A stretch of DNA of 5,454 bases from Pseudomonadota bacterium (GCA_023411445.1 JAEYOT010000346.1:1-5454), one strand, 5' to 3'; positions 1-5,454 are shown, numbered from the stretch's first letter. Program-made: numbers and translations. Notes: generated by a model not told the origin, from the letters alone.

Positions 1-126
1 GGCGTGGGCAGCGCTGGGGAAGGCGCTGGCGGCGCCGCCGTGGCCGGAGCAGCGGGCAGCGGCGGCAGCGTCACGGGCGGATCTACTGGCGCGGGCAGCG
101 CTGGAGGCTCGAGCATGGCCGGAGCA
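1..126 (+). repeat. Gly/Ser/Ala low-complexity coding tract
   Basis: The DNA is a run of short degenerate GGC/GGA/AGC/GCG codon units (ggcagcg-type words recur at 7, 55 and 91) encoding a Gly-Ala-Ser linker within the MYXO-CTERM protein. It is compositional, without a fixed repeat unit, and such tracts are common just ahead of this sorting signal. Confidence 0.6.
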
Positions 127-297
127 CCGCCTCGTTCACCTCCGCCACGAGGCTCTTCGGGCTGCGGCTGCAGCGTGCCGGGCCAACGTTCGGAGCTGCC
201 GTGGGCGGCGCTGGGTCTGCTCGCCCTGGCCGCGCGTCGGCTACGTGAGCGCCAAGACTTGCGCCAGCGCGCTGCCGCTCAGCGCTCGCGTGCGTGA
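1..297 (+). CDS. C-terminal end of a MYXO-CTERM surface protein (5' partial)
   Basis: The reading frame is open from the first base, so the gene begins upstream of the window; 98 residues are visible before TGA at 295-297. Residues 1-42 are almost entirely Gly, Ala and Ser, a flexible low-complexity linker. A Pro/Arg-rich patch follows (43-50). Then come GCGC (residues 54-57), a hydrophobic stretch (about 67-78, PWAALGLLALAA) and a basic end beginning RRLRER. That order of Cys motif, transmembrane helix and Arg cluster is the MYXO-CTERM sorting signal (TIGR03901 type). It is known from Myxococcota and is thought to be processed by a myxosortase that moves the protein to the cell surface. Function of the body of the protein cannot be seen. 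Oddly, the frame runs 14 residues past RRLRER, whereas such signals normally stop soon after the Arg cluster, and the last 57 bases overlap the 3' end of the opposing nuclease gene. The sorting-signal call is strong; the protein's identity is unknown. Confidence 0.85.
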   Translation, partial: GVGSAGEGAGGAAVAGAAGSGGSVTGGSTGAGSAGGSSMAGAPPRSPPPRGSSGCGCSVPGQRSELPWAALGLLALAARRLRERQDLRQRAAAQRSRA

Positions 298-1911
298 GAG
301 GCGCACGGTGACCTCCCCGCCGTCGCGCAGGATGCGCTTGAGCTCGGTGTTGAGGACGCGCAGCGCGTCGTAGCCGGCGGCGTCGAAAGAGCGCTGCAGC
401 ATGAGGCGCGGCGCTCGCTCGGGCGCGGGCAAGCTCGCGTCCGCGGGCAAGTCTGCGCTCTCGAGCAGCGCCGCGCGCTCGATGCGCAGACAGCGCGTGA
501 CGCCGCCGCCCGGCTCGCGGTAGCTCACGCTGCTGCTTGCCAGCAAGCAGAGCCAGCTGGCGCGTCGCAGCACACGCTGAGCCTGCCCCACCGCGCGCTC
601 CAGGTGACGGCACACGCGTGGTCCGTCCCACAGCTTGGGCTCATCGGCGTCAGTCTCCGGCGCTTCCTCCGGTGCCTGCGCCAGGAGCGCGCGCCCGATG
701 CGGAGAGCGCGCTGGCGCGGAGTGAGCCCGCTCGGCAAGCCGACGACGTGGCGCGCGCCAAATATCGCAAAACCCTCGGCGAAAGACGCCTCGTCCGGCG
801 CCCAGCGCGTGGGTGCGCCGACCGCCGCGGCGCGTCGCGCTGGCGTCTCCGGCTCGCCGGCGAGCAACTCCGCCAGCGCGCGCAAAGCTCGCAGCGAGTG
901 CCGCGAGGGGAGGGGGCCCGTAGCGTGGACGGCGCTCGGCTCGAGCTCGGCCCGTGACCAATCAGAGGAGGAGAACCAAACGCTGCGATCCCCCTGCACC
1001 AGCTGCACGTTGTAGGGCGGGTTCAGCTCTTTGATCGTGCGTGTCTCGAGCAGCGCTGCCTCCAGCGCGGAGGGCGTGGCGATGAAGGCCACGTCGCTCA
1101 CTTGCGTCAGCATCTCGAGCGCGCGCTCGGTGGCTCCGGCCTGCTTGGTGAAATGGGAGGAGACGCGCTTCTTCAAGCTGGTCGCCTTGCCGACGTAGAG
1201 CACATCGCCGTTGGAGCGCAGGAAGCGGTACACGCCGGGCTGCTCCGGTAAGGCGCGGTAGCGCGTCGGCGGTAGGGGGTAACGGCGCTGACGCGGCGCG
1301 CTCTCGCGCGGCGCCGCGAGCCAAGCTTGCAGCTCTCGCCAATCCCCCACGCCGCGCGCCTGAAGCTCCGCTACCAACTTGCGCCAGATGAAGGCCGTGG
1401 CCAGCACGTGCCCCAGCGCGCGACGCTCGAGGTGCAAGCCGTGGCCGAGAAACCCTGCCAGGGCGCGCAGGTTGCGCCGTGGCAAGTCGGGAAACAGCTT
1501 GACCGCGATCGCGTGCACGCACACCGCTTGCAGCGGAAACGGCTGCGCCGGCTCGAAGCGCTGCGACCAATCCTGCAAGAACGCGAGCTCGAAGCGCGCA
1601 AAATGGATGGCGGCCGGCATCGGCGTGGCAGAAGCCGTCATCGTGGCGCGCAAGCGTTGCCAGGCGACCTCCGGCGTCAGCGCGCTTTCGAGCACGGCGT
1701 CCTCGAAGCCGGTGAGCTTGCGCACCGTCGCCGAGACGCGCTCACCCGGTGCCGGCAGGATCCAATGAGCTTGCGCGCCGAGCTCCAGCTCCGGCTGCGC
1801 CGCAGAGCTCAAGCACCAGCCCAGCTCGAGCACCGAGCCCAGCGCTGGCGATGCGCCGGTCGTCTGACAGTCGGCGACCAAGACGGTCAGCTCCGCGAGC
1901 GGCGCGTTCAC
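241..1911 (-). CDS. DnaQ-like (DEDDh-fold) / GIY-YIG nuclease fusion, UvrC/Cho-like
   Basis: This 556-residue protein combines an N-terminal DNA polymerase III epsilon-type exonuclease fold with a central UvrC-type GIY-YIG domain, an arrangement known from mycobacterial and other bacterial homologues of the repair endonuclease Cho. The GIY-YIG part (about 221-305) looks active: GVY at 226-228, YVG at 239-241 followed by Lys, Arg249, catalytic-type Glu289 in ALLE, and Asn301 in PPYNVQL. After it comes the GPLPSR segment familiar from UvrC-like proteins, then about 190 residues I cannot assign. No UvrC RNase H-like domain is evident. The exonuclease part (about 9-180) looks degraded: motif I reads DCQTTG (Asp14 kept, Glu replaced by Gln16), motif II HFARFE has Glu108 where Asp is usual, and motif III RRALGH has lost the expected His and has His168 in place of Asp. 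I chose GTG at 1911 because it lies just ahead of motif I; the ATG at 2136 would only add antisense-like sequence overlapping doxX. No Shine-Dalgarno is visible, so re-initiation after doxX, 20 bases upstream, is likely. A role in excision repair is inferred from the family. Confidence 0.9.
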   Translation of the reverse strand: MNAPLAELTVLVADCQTTGASPALGSVLELGWCLSSAAQPELELGAQAHWILPAPGERVSATVRKLTGFEDAVLESALTPEVAWQRLRATMTASATPMPAAIHFARFELAFLQDWSQRFEPAQPFPLQAVCVHAIAVKLFPDLPRRNLRALAGFLGHGLHLERRALGHVLATAFIWRKLVAELQARGVGDWRELQAWLAAPRESAPRQRRYPLPPTRYRALPEQPGVYRFLRSNGDVLYVGKATSLKKRVSSHFTKQAGATERALEMLTQVSDVAFIATPSALEAALLETRTIKELNPPYNVQLVQGDRSVWFSSSDWSRAELEPSAVHATGPLPSRHSLRALRALAELLAGEPETPARRAAAVGAPTRWAPDEASFAEGFAIFGARHVVGLPSGLTPRQRALRIGRALLAQAPEEAPETDADEPKLWDGPRVCRHLERAVGQAQRVLRRASWLCLLASSSVSYREPGGGVTRCLRIERAALLESADLPADASLPAPERAPRLMLQRSFDAAGYDALRVLNTELKRILRDGGEVTVRLSRTRALSGSALAQVLALT

Positions 1912-1931
1912 GCGCTGTTTGTACCACGCCG

Positions 1932-2393
1932 TCAGGCGTGCGATTCGACGCGGTGCGTGCGGAAAGCTCGGGAGTCCGAGCGATCCAGCAGGGCGTCCAG
2001 CGAGAACGAGCCGGCGCCGTGCGCGACGAAGAACAGCGACACCAGCGCGAGCACGAGCGGGTACTCGAAGCCACCATTCTTCGCGAGCAGCCCATGCGGG
2101 AGGTGCGCCGCGATGATCGCTACCAGCATGACGCAAAACGGCCCGAACGCTGCGACGCGCGTGAGCAGGCCCACGAGCAAGCCGAGCCCGCCGAGCAGCT
2201 CGCCAGCGATGGCAGCGTAGACGCTGTACTCCGGCAGCGGGATGCCCAGCGCGGCAAAGCTCTGAGCGGTGCCCGGAATGTTGACGAGCTTCTGCACCCC
2301 GTGGACGACGAAGATGACGCCGGCAGTCACGCGCAGCATCGTGACGATGGTGCCTTCAGCGCGCCACGACGAGCTGGGGTAGGGCGTGATCAT
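1932..2393 (-). CDS. DoxX family integral membrane protein
   Basis: A 153-residue protein with four predicted hydrophobic helices at about 17-36, 54-77, 80-98 and 110-127, as usual for DoxX. Family landmarks are visible: HGVQKL at 31-36 ending helix 1, Glu65 in the AGELLGGLGLLVG helix, GGFEYPL before helix 4, and HGAGSFSLD near the C-terminus, matching the family's Gly-x-Gly-x-x-Ser-Leu-Asp ending. DoxX proteins sit in the cytoplasmic membrane; some are linked to thiosulfate oxidation or oxidative-stress complexes, but most have no defined reaction, so no substrate is proposed. I chose ATG at 2393 because GGAG lies seven bases upstream. A later ATG at 2339 would remove the overlap with the lipoprotein gene and leave 135 residues, but has no good ribosome binding site. 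An earlier in-frame ATG at 2483 would give an implausible polar extension. The start overlaps the end of the lipoprotein gene by 38 bases, suggesting coupled translation. Confidence 0.92.
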   Translation of the reverse strand: MITPYPSSSWRAEGTIVTMLRVTAGVIFVVHGVQKLVNIPGTAQSFAALGIPLPEYSVYAAIAGELLGGLGLLVGLLTRVAAFGPFCVMLVAIIAAHLPHGLLAKNGGFEYPLVLALVSLFFVAHGAGSFSLDALLDRSDSRAFRTHRVESHA

Positions 2394-2670
2394 CTTCGTG
2401 CTCCGCTGGCGTTTCGATGCAGGGGCCATGCCGGCAGGGCTCGCCACGCGGGATGGCCAAGATGCTGGCCATGACATTTTCATTGGGATCGAGCGGCGCT
2501 GGCTCGTCCCCCGCGGCCCGTCCCGTGGGAGCGTAGGTCACCTCGGGAATGAGCGTGACGTAGCCCGTGTCGGTCACGGGCGCCTGCACGGGAGCCGGGG
2601 GGCGCGCGGGAGCGCAAGCGACGGCCAGGGAAGCGGAAATCAAGACGAGTCGGATTGGGCTCAGCGCCAT
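2356..2670 (-). CDS. Small predicted lipoprotein, function unknown
   Basis: A 104-residue protein whose N-terminus (Arg7, a hydrophobic core LVLISASL at 8-15, then AVAC) looks like a lipoprotein signal peptide with Cys19 as the lipidated residue; Ala rather than Leu at -3 makes the lipobox weaker than consensus. A Pro/Ala-rich spacer follows (20-31). The mature part is short and has no family I recognise. Its C-terminal third holds Cys79, His81, Cys84, His91, Asp93, Asp94 and His95, which could bind a metal or form a disulfide. The ATG at 2670 is chosen because it puts the signal peptide at the N-terminus; an in-frame TTG at 2730 would add 20 residues without a ribosome binding site. It is the first gene of the probable minus-strand cluster with the DoxX protein and the nuclease. 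Anchoring at a membrane is inferred from the signal alone. Confidence 0.7.
   Translation of the reverse strand: MALSPIRLVLISASLAVACAPARPPAPVQAPVTDTGYVTLIPEVTYAPTGRAAGDEPAPLDPNENVMASILAIPRGEPCRHGPCIETPAEHEDDHALPQLVVAR
2401..2404 (-). promoter_or_regulatory. Ribosome binding site for doxX-family gene
   Basis: On the minus strand GGAG is followed by seven bases (CACGAAG) and then ATG at 2393. It lies inside the 3' part of the lipoprotein gene and is what favours this start over the later ATG at 2339. Confidence 0.5.
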
Positions 2671-2718
2671 CGGGGCGCGCCTGAGTGCAGGCGCTGTTCC
2701 AGGCTGGCTGCGCTCGAA

Positions 2719-2724
2719 AAGGAG
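2719..2724 (+). promoter_or_regulatory. Shine-Dalgarno sequence ahead of the 44-codon ORF
   Basis: AAGGAG, seven bases before ATG at 2732. Most genes in this window lack such a sequence, which makes this one notable, but a chance match is possible. Confidence 0.3.
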
Positions 2725-2731
2725 CAGCAAA

Positions 2732-2866
2732 ATGGATGATTCGGAGTTTGCGCACCCCGTTGAGCACCGCGCGGGGCGTCAGCGACGCGGGGCACATTGG
2801 CGCGTCGGGATCGAATGGAGCCGAGACGCGGCATTGCCAGTGAGCCGGTGCGCGGCTTACAGCTAA
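2732..2866 (+). CDS. Possible small ORF, 44 residues, upstream of aldo/keto reductase
   Basis: ATG at 2732 is preceded by AAAAGGAG with seven bases between GGAG and ATG, the best-looking plus-strand ribosome binding site in the window. The frame ends with TAA at 2864-2866, nine bases before the reductase ATG. The product would start MDDSEFAHPVEH, is rich in Arg and His in the middle (RAGRQRRGAHWR at 13-24), and has no signal peptide or membrane segment. I recognise no family. It could be a small protein, a leader ORF that delivers ribosomes to the reductase, or chance: the frame stays open further upstream, as is common in GC-rich DNA. Only the ribosome binding site and the position support it. 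Confidence 0.3.
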   Translation: MDDSEFAHPVEHRAGRQRRGAHWRVGIEWSRDAALPVSRCAAYS

Positions 2867-2875
2867 TGTTGCCCC

Positions 2876-3706
2876 ATGACCGGCCCCGCGCCCATCCCAC
2901 GCGTTCTCTACGGTACCGCCTGGAAGGAGGAGCGTACCCAGGAGCTCACGCGCCTCGCGCTGGAGGCCGGCTTCGTCGGCATCGACACCGCCAACCAGCG
3001 CAAGCACTACTTCGAAGCCGCGGTGGGTGAAGCCGTCCGCGAGGCCATCGCCGCAGGGCGTACCACGCGGCAGCGACTCTTTCTGCAGTCGAAGTACACG
3101 TTCCAGGGCGGCCAGGACCATCGCTTGCCGTACGACCCCGCCGCGCCCGTGGCCACGCAGGTCCAGCAATCGTTCGACAGCTCGCTAGCGCACTTCTCGA
3201 CGGACTACCTGGACTCGTACCTGCTGCACGGGCCAAGCTCGTCCGGAAGGCTCACGGCTCGCGATCGCGAAGCTTGGCAGGCGCTGGAGCAGCTGGCGCG
3301 AAGCGGCAAGGCGCGCTTGATCGGCGTCAGCAATTTTACGGCCGAGCAGCTGAGCGAGCTGCTCGCGTGGTGCGCCATCCCGCCCCGCTTCGTGCAGAAC
3401 CGCTGCTATGCCAGCACGGGCTGGGACGAGCAGGTGCGCGCTGTGTGCGCTCGGCACGGGGTGACTTACCAAGGCTTCTCGCTGCTGACCGCGAATCGCA
3501 AACAGCTGTCCCATCCGGCCATGAAGGAGCTGTGCGCTCGCACGGGTCGCAGCAGCGCCGAGCTGGTGTTCGCGTTCGCAGCGGCGGTCGGCATCCTGCC
3601 GCTGACCGGCACGTCGAGCCGTGAGCACATGCAGCTGGATCTCGCGGCGCTCGCGCTTCCGCTCAGCGCCGCGGACCGCGAGCTAATGCAGCGCGGCCTC
3701 GTCTGA
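2876..3706 (+). CDS. Aldo/keto reductase
   Basis: A 276-residue protein, the usual length for a compact aldo/keto reductase, folding as a TIM barrel that reduces aldehydes or ketones with NAD(P)H in the cytoplasm. The catalytic tetrad can be placed: Asp37 in GIDTAN, Tyr45 in KHYFEAAVG, Lys73 in LQSKYTF and His118 in YLLHGPS. The spacing from Asp to Tyr is eight rather than the usual five; with the motif QRKHY and the GGQDHRLPYDP loop (78-88), this marks a recognisable subgroup found in bacteria and fungi whose substrate is generally unknown. IGVSNF (144-149) and the cofactor-binding GTSSREH near the C-terminus also fit the family. The ATG at 2876 gives a normal N-terminus (IPRVLYGTAWK), but no Shine-Dalgarno precedes it, so translation may be leaderless or coupled to the small ORF ending nine bases upstream. 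It converges on gpr with nine bases between stops. Its fold and general reaction are secure; its substrate is not. Confidence 0.93.
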   Translation: MTGPAPIPRVLYGTAWKEERTQELTRLALEAGFVGIDTANQRKHYFEAAVGEAVREAIAAGRTTRQRLFLQSKYTFQGGQDHRLPYDPAAPVATQVQQSFDSSLAHFSTDYLDSYLLHGPSSSGRLTARDREAWQALEQLARSGKARLIGVSNFTAEQLSELLAWCAIPPRFVQNRCYASTGWDEQVRAVCARHGVTYQGFSLLTANRKQLSHPAMKELCARTGRSSAELVFAFAAAVGILPLTGTSSREHMQLDLAALALPLSAADRELMQRGLV

Positions 3707-3715
3707 GCTTTGGCT

Positions 3716-4759
3716 CTACACGCGTTGATCCGTGCTGGGCTTCTCCCACAGGTTCAGCCCGCCCTCTTGCGCGTAGCGATTGATGTCCGCAAGCTCCGCC
3801 GGGCTGAACTCCAGGTTCGCGAGCGCGCGCACGTTCTCTGCCAGCTGCTCGGGCTTGCTCGCCCCGATCAGGGTGGTCGTGACGCGCGGGTCCTTGAGCA
3901 CCCAGGCCAGCGCCATCTGCGCCAGGCTCTGACCGCGCGCCTTGGCGATCTCGTTGAGGGCGCGCACGTTGGCCAGGTTCGCCTCGCTTAGGTGTGAGCT
4001 CTTCAACGTGCCGCCGCCAGGTCGGTTCACGCGCGAGTCCTCCGGCACGCCTTGGAGGTACTTGTCCGTGAGCAAGCCTTGGGCGAGCGGGCTGAACGCG
4101 ATGCAGCCCACGCCTTCCTGCTCCAGCGTGTCCAACAGCCCCTGCTCCGGCCAGCGATTGAGCAGGTTGTAGGAAGGTTGATGAATCAAGAGCGGCACCT
4201 GGTGCTGGCGCAGCAGCTTCACCATTTCCGCGGTCTTGCCTGCCGAGTACGACGAGATCCCGACGTACAGAGCCTTGCCGCTTTGCACGGCAGTCGCGAG
4301 CGCGCCCGCGGTCTCCTCCAGCGGCGTGTCGGCGTCGAAGCGGTGCGAGTAGAAGATGTCCACGTAGTCCAGCCCCATGCGGCGGAGGCTTTGATCCAGG
4401 CTGGCCAGCATGTACTTGCGGCCGCCGCCACCCGAGCCATACGGCCCGGGCCACATGTCCCATCCGGCCTTGGTCGAGATGATGAGCTCGTCGCGGTAGG
4501 GCTTGAAGTCCTGCCGTAGCAGGGTGCCGAAGTTGAGCTCGGCGCTGCCGTACGGCGGACCATAGTTGTTGGCCAAATCGAAATGCACGATGCCCAGATC
4601 GAACGCGGTGCGCAGCAAGCGGCGCTGCTGTTCCAGCGGAGTCGCGTCGCCGAAGTTGTGCCACAGCCCGAGCGAGAGCGCGGGCAGCTTCAGGCCGCTT
4701 CTGCCGCAGCGGCGGAACAGCATTGACTCGTAGCGGCTAACGCCTGCGACGTAGCTCAT
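3716..4759 (-). CDS. gpr: L-glyceraldehyde 3-phosphate reductase (YghZ/Gpr family, AKR14)
   Basis: A 347-residue protein that aligns almost end to end with E. coli YghZ (346 residues) as I remember it, including LPALSLGLWHNFG near the N-terminus, AGWDMWPGPYGSGG, YVDIFYSHR, GKALYVGISSYS, HQPSYNLLNRW and GCIAFSPLAQGLLT. The catalytic tetrad is complete: Asp61 and Tyr66 in FDLANNYG, Lys96 in ISTKAG, His138 in YSHR. The cofactor site near the C-terminus is TTLIGASKPEQLAENV. The E. coli enzyme reduces L-glyceraldehyde 3-phosphate with NADPH and also acts on methylglyoxal, so a role in detoxifying reactive carbonyls in the cytoplasm is likely. ATG at 4759 matches the N-terminus of the E. coli protein, though no Shine-Dalgarno is visible. 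It lies 76 bases downstream of the HIT gene in the same direction and may share its transcript. It resembles the neighbouring aldo/keto reductase only at family level, so the pair is not a recent duplication. Confidence 0.96.
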   Translation of the reverse strand: MSYVAGVSRYESMLFRRCGRSGLKLPALSLGLWHNFGDATPLEQQRRLLRTAFDLGIVHFDLANNYGPPYGSAELNFGTLLRQDFKPYRDELIISTKAGWDMWPGPYGSGGGGRKYMLASLDQSLRRMGLDYVDIFYSHRFDADTPLEETAGALATAVQSGKALYVGISSYSAGKTAEMVKLLRQHQVPLLIHQPSYNLLNRWPEQGLLDTLEQEGVGCIAFSPLAQGLLTDKYLQGVPEDSRVNRPGGGTLKSSHLSEANLANVRALNEIAKARGQSLAQMALAWVLKDPRVTTTLIGASKPEQLAENVRALANLEFSPAELADINRYAQEGGLNLWEKPSTDQRV

Positions 4760-4835
4760 GTGTCAACACGTAGTGCGACGCTGCTAGGGCAGCAAGCTAC
4801 GCGCGCCCTCTGCGGCCCACAGGACAGAGCCGATT
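4760..4835 (-). other. Gap between HIT gene and gpr
   Basis: These 76 bases contain a small perfect inverted repeat, GCTGC-TAGG-GCAGC at 4780-4793, and a second weak one (CTCTG 4808-4812, CAGAG 4825-4829). Neither is followed by a T-run on the minus strand, so I do not call a terminator. No clear promoter is seen. The genes could be one transcript or two. Confidence 0.3.
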
Positions 4836-5294
4836 TCACGGTGCTGGAGGCGGATTGCTCTTCAGCGCCAGCGCGTAGGCAGCCGTGAACTGGGCGACGT
4901 CCGCCGGATCCACCACGACCTCTCCCGCCTTGGCTGCCCGCTCCAGATCGAACACGGACCAGCCGACCGCCTCTTTGGGCATGCGCTCGAAGCGCGGCAC
5001 CAAGTGTCCGTGGAAGTGCCGCGCGCTCTCACCGAGCGCAGCCGTGTAGATGCGTAGCGCACCCGTGACCTCGAGCAGCACGCGCTGCAAGTGGCACCAA
5101 GTTGGACCGAAGCTTACGGCCTCACGCTCACTGAAGAGCGCGGGGCCTGGTACGTGACGTCGCGCCACCATCAGCATCCAGCCCGGTACGCCAGCGGGCG
5201 CGTCGATCGGTCGCACGTGCCACAGCTCGTTCTCGAACAGCGCCGGCTCCGTCGTGCTCGCGAGCTTGGCGCACAGGCCACAGCCGTCTTGCAT
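4836..5294 (-). CDS. HIT family (histidine triad) protein
   Basis: A 152-residue protein carrying the histidine triad His93-Phe-His95-Gly-His97-Leu-Val, the nucleotide-phosphate-binding and catalytic signature of HIT hydrolases and transferases. The N-terminal CGLC (Cys5, Cys8) is the zinc-site-like pair found in many HIT proteins, and the stretch from FENELWHVRPI through GWMLMVARRHV matches the first strands of the fold. Members usually hydrolyse nucleoside phosphoramidates or dinucleoside polyphosphates in the cytoplasm; the exact substrate here is unknown. The ATG at 5294 is chosen because it places CGLC at the usual N-terminal position. An in-frame ATG at 5378 would add 28 Arg/Pro-rich residues unlike the family. 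Neither start has a clear Shine-Dalgarno. The about 45 residues after the triad (from PKEAVGWSVFDLE on) are a tail I do not recognise. gpr follows in the same direction. Confidence 0.9.
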   Translation of the reverse strand: MQDGCGLCAKLASTTEPALFENELWHVRPIDAPAGVPGWMLMVARRHVPGPALFSEREAVSFGPTWCHLQRVLLEVTGALRIYTAALGESARHFHGHLVPRFERMPKEAVGWSVFDLERAAKAGEVVVDPADVAQFTAAYALALKSNPPPAP

Positions 5295-5454
5295 GACCGG
5301 GACTGTACTATGGTCCTGCCCAGGTCGACGTGGACGGCGAGAGGGCGGCACCAAGGTCGCTACGCCGAGCGGAAACATGCGAAGTCAGACCAGCGCCCTG
5401 CGTTTGAGCCAAGCAAGCACGGCGTCACTCGGCCTTCATGCTGCGCCTGTGGCC
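5295..5454. other. Right-edge region without a supported gene
   Basis: These 160 bases contain the expected promoter region of the HIT gene. On the minus strand a frame entering from the window edge stops at 5427-5425, and another stops inside 5385-5350; either could be the tail of an upstream gene, but the visible residues are too few to judge. On the plus strand ATG at 5438 could start a gene leaving the window, with only five codons visible. Confidence 0.3.

Larger units (their letters stand above)
2671..2875. promoter_or_regulatory. Divergent intergenic region
   Basis: These 205 bases separate the minus-strand lipoprotein gene from the plus-strand aldo/keto reductase, so promoters for both must lie here or overlap the coding starts. 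I find no convincing sigma-70 pair for the minus strand. On the plus strand TTGCCA at 2834-2839 is followed, 18 bases later, by TACAGC at 2858-2863; that would start transcription only a few bases before the reductase ATG at 2876. The -10 match is poor, so this is only a candidate. The region also contains a possible 44-codon ORF. Confidence 0.5.

Noticed and set aside
1912..2136. Extension of the nuclease to ATG at 2136
   Set aside because: The extra 75 residues are read out of frame through the doxX coding region, are Arg/Ala-rich with no homology I recognise, and GTG 1911 starts just before exonuclease motif I.
1327..2220. Long plus-strand open frame (297 codons) opposite the nuclease and doxX genes
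   Set aside because: Its product is Arg/Gln/Ala-rich with no domain, and it lies antisense to two clearly recognisable proteins; this is the usual mirror effect of GC-rich coding DNA.
3663..4664. Second long minus-strand frame (333 codons) inside gpr
   Set aside because: It is a shifted-frame reading of the gpr gene, whose own frame matches a known enzyme from end to end.
4780..4793. Inverted repeat GCTGC-TAGG-GCAGC as terminator or operator
   Set aside because: Only five base pairs, no T-run, and no evidence of a regulator; too short to distinguish from chance at this GC content.
5295..5378. N-terminal 28-residue extension of the HIT protein to ATG 5378
   Set aside because: The extra residues are Arg/Pro-rich and unlike HIT N-termini, and ATG 5294 places the Cys pair at its usual position.
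1..5454. CRISPR array, tRNA, insertion sequence, toxin-antitoxin or phage-defence genes
   Set aside because: No regularly spaced repeats, cloverleaf, transposase, terminal inverted repeats or defence domains were seen on either strand; the GIY-YIG protein is of the UvrC/Cho repair type, not a homing or restriction enzyme.

Overview
The window is GC-rich throughout and looks like chromosome of a myxobacterium (Myxococcota). The main taxonomic evidence is at the left edge: a Gly/Ser/Ala-rich protein ending in a Gly-Cys-Gly-Cys motif, a hydrophobic helix and an Arg-rich tail. This is the MYXO-CTERM sorting signal, which is known only from that phylum. Genes are densely packed, Shine-Dalgarno sequences are sparse, and stop-start overlaps are common.

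Layout, left to right. (1) The 3' end of a plus-strand surface-protein gene (1-297) overlaps, tail to tail, the 3' end of a minus-strand gene. (2) A minus-strand cluster follows, read from right to left: a small predicted lipoprotein (2670-2356), a four-helix DoxX-family membrane protein (2393-1932), and a DnaQ-like/GIY-YIG (UvrC/Cho-like) nuclease fusion (1911-241). The first two overlap by 38 bases and the last two are 20 bases apart, so they are probably co-transcribed. (3) A 205-base divergent region (2671-2875) must hold promoters in both directions. It also carries a possible 44-codon ORF with a good ribosome binding site. (4) A plus-strand aldo/keto reductase (2876-3706) faces a minus-strand second aldo/keto reductase (4759-3716), recognisable as the YghZ/Gpr L-glyceraldehyde-3-phosphate reductase family, with nine bases between them. 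(5) A minus-strand HIT-family (histidine triad) protein (5294-4836) lies upstream of gpr in the same direction. The last 160 bases hold no gene I can support.

Functionally this reads as housekeeping and accessory metabolism: carbonyl detoxification (two NADPH-type reductases), nucleotide hydrolysis (HIT), a membrane redox-associated protein (DoxX) and a DNA repair nuclease. I see no mobile element, CRISPR array, RNA gene or clear defence system. The most interesting point is the nuclease fusion. Its GIY-YIG half keeps every key residue, while its DEDDh exonuclease half has lost most of its catalytic residues, which suggests a structural or DNA-binding role. Second is the possible small ORF just ahead of an aldo/keto reductase that has no ribosome binding site of its own.
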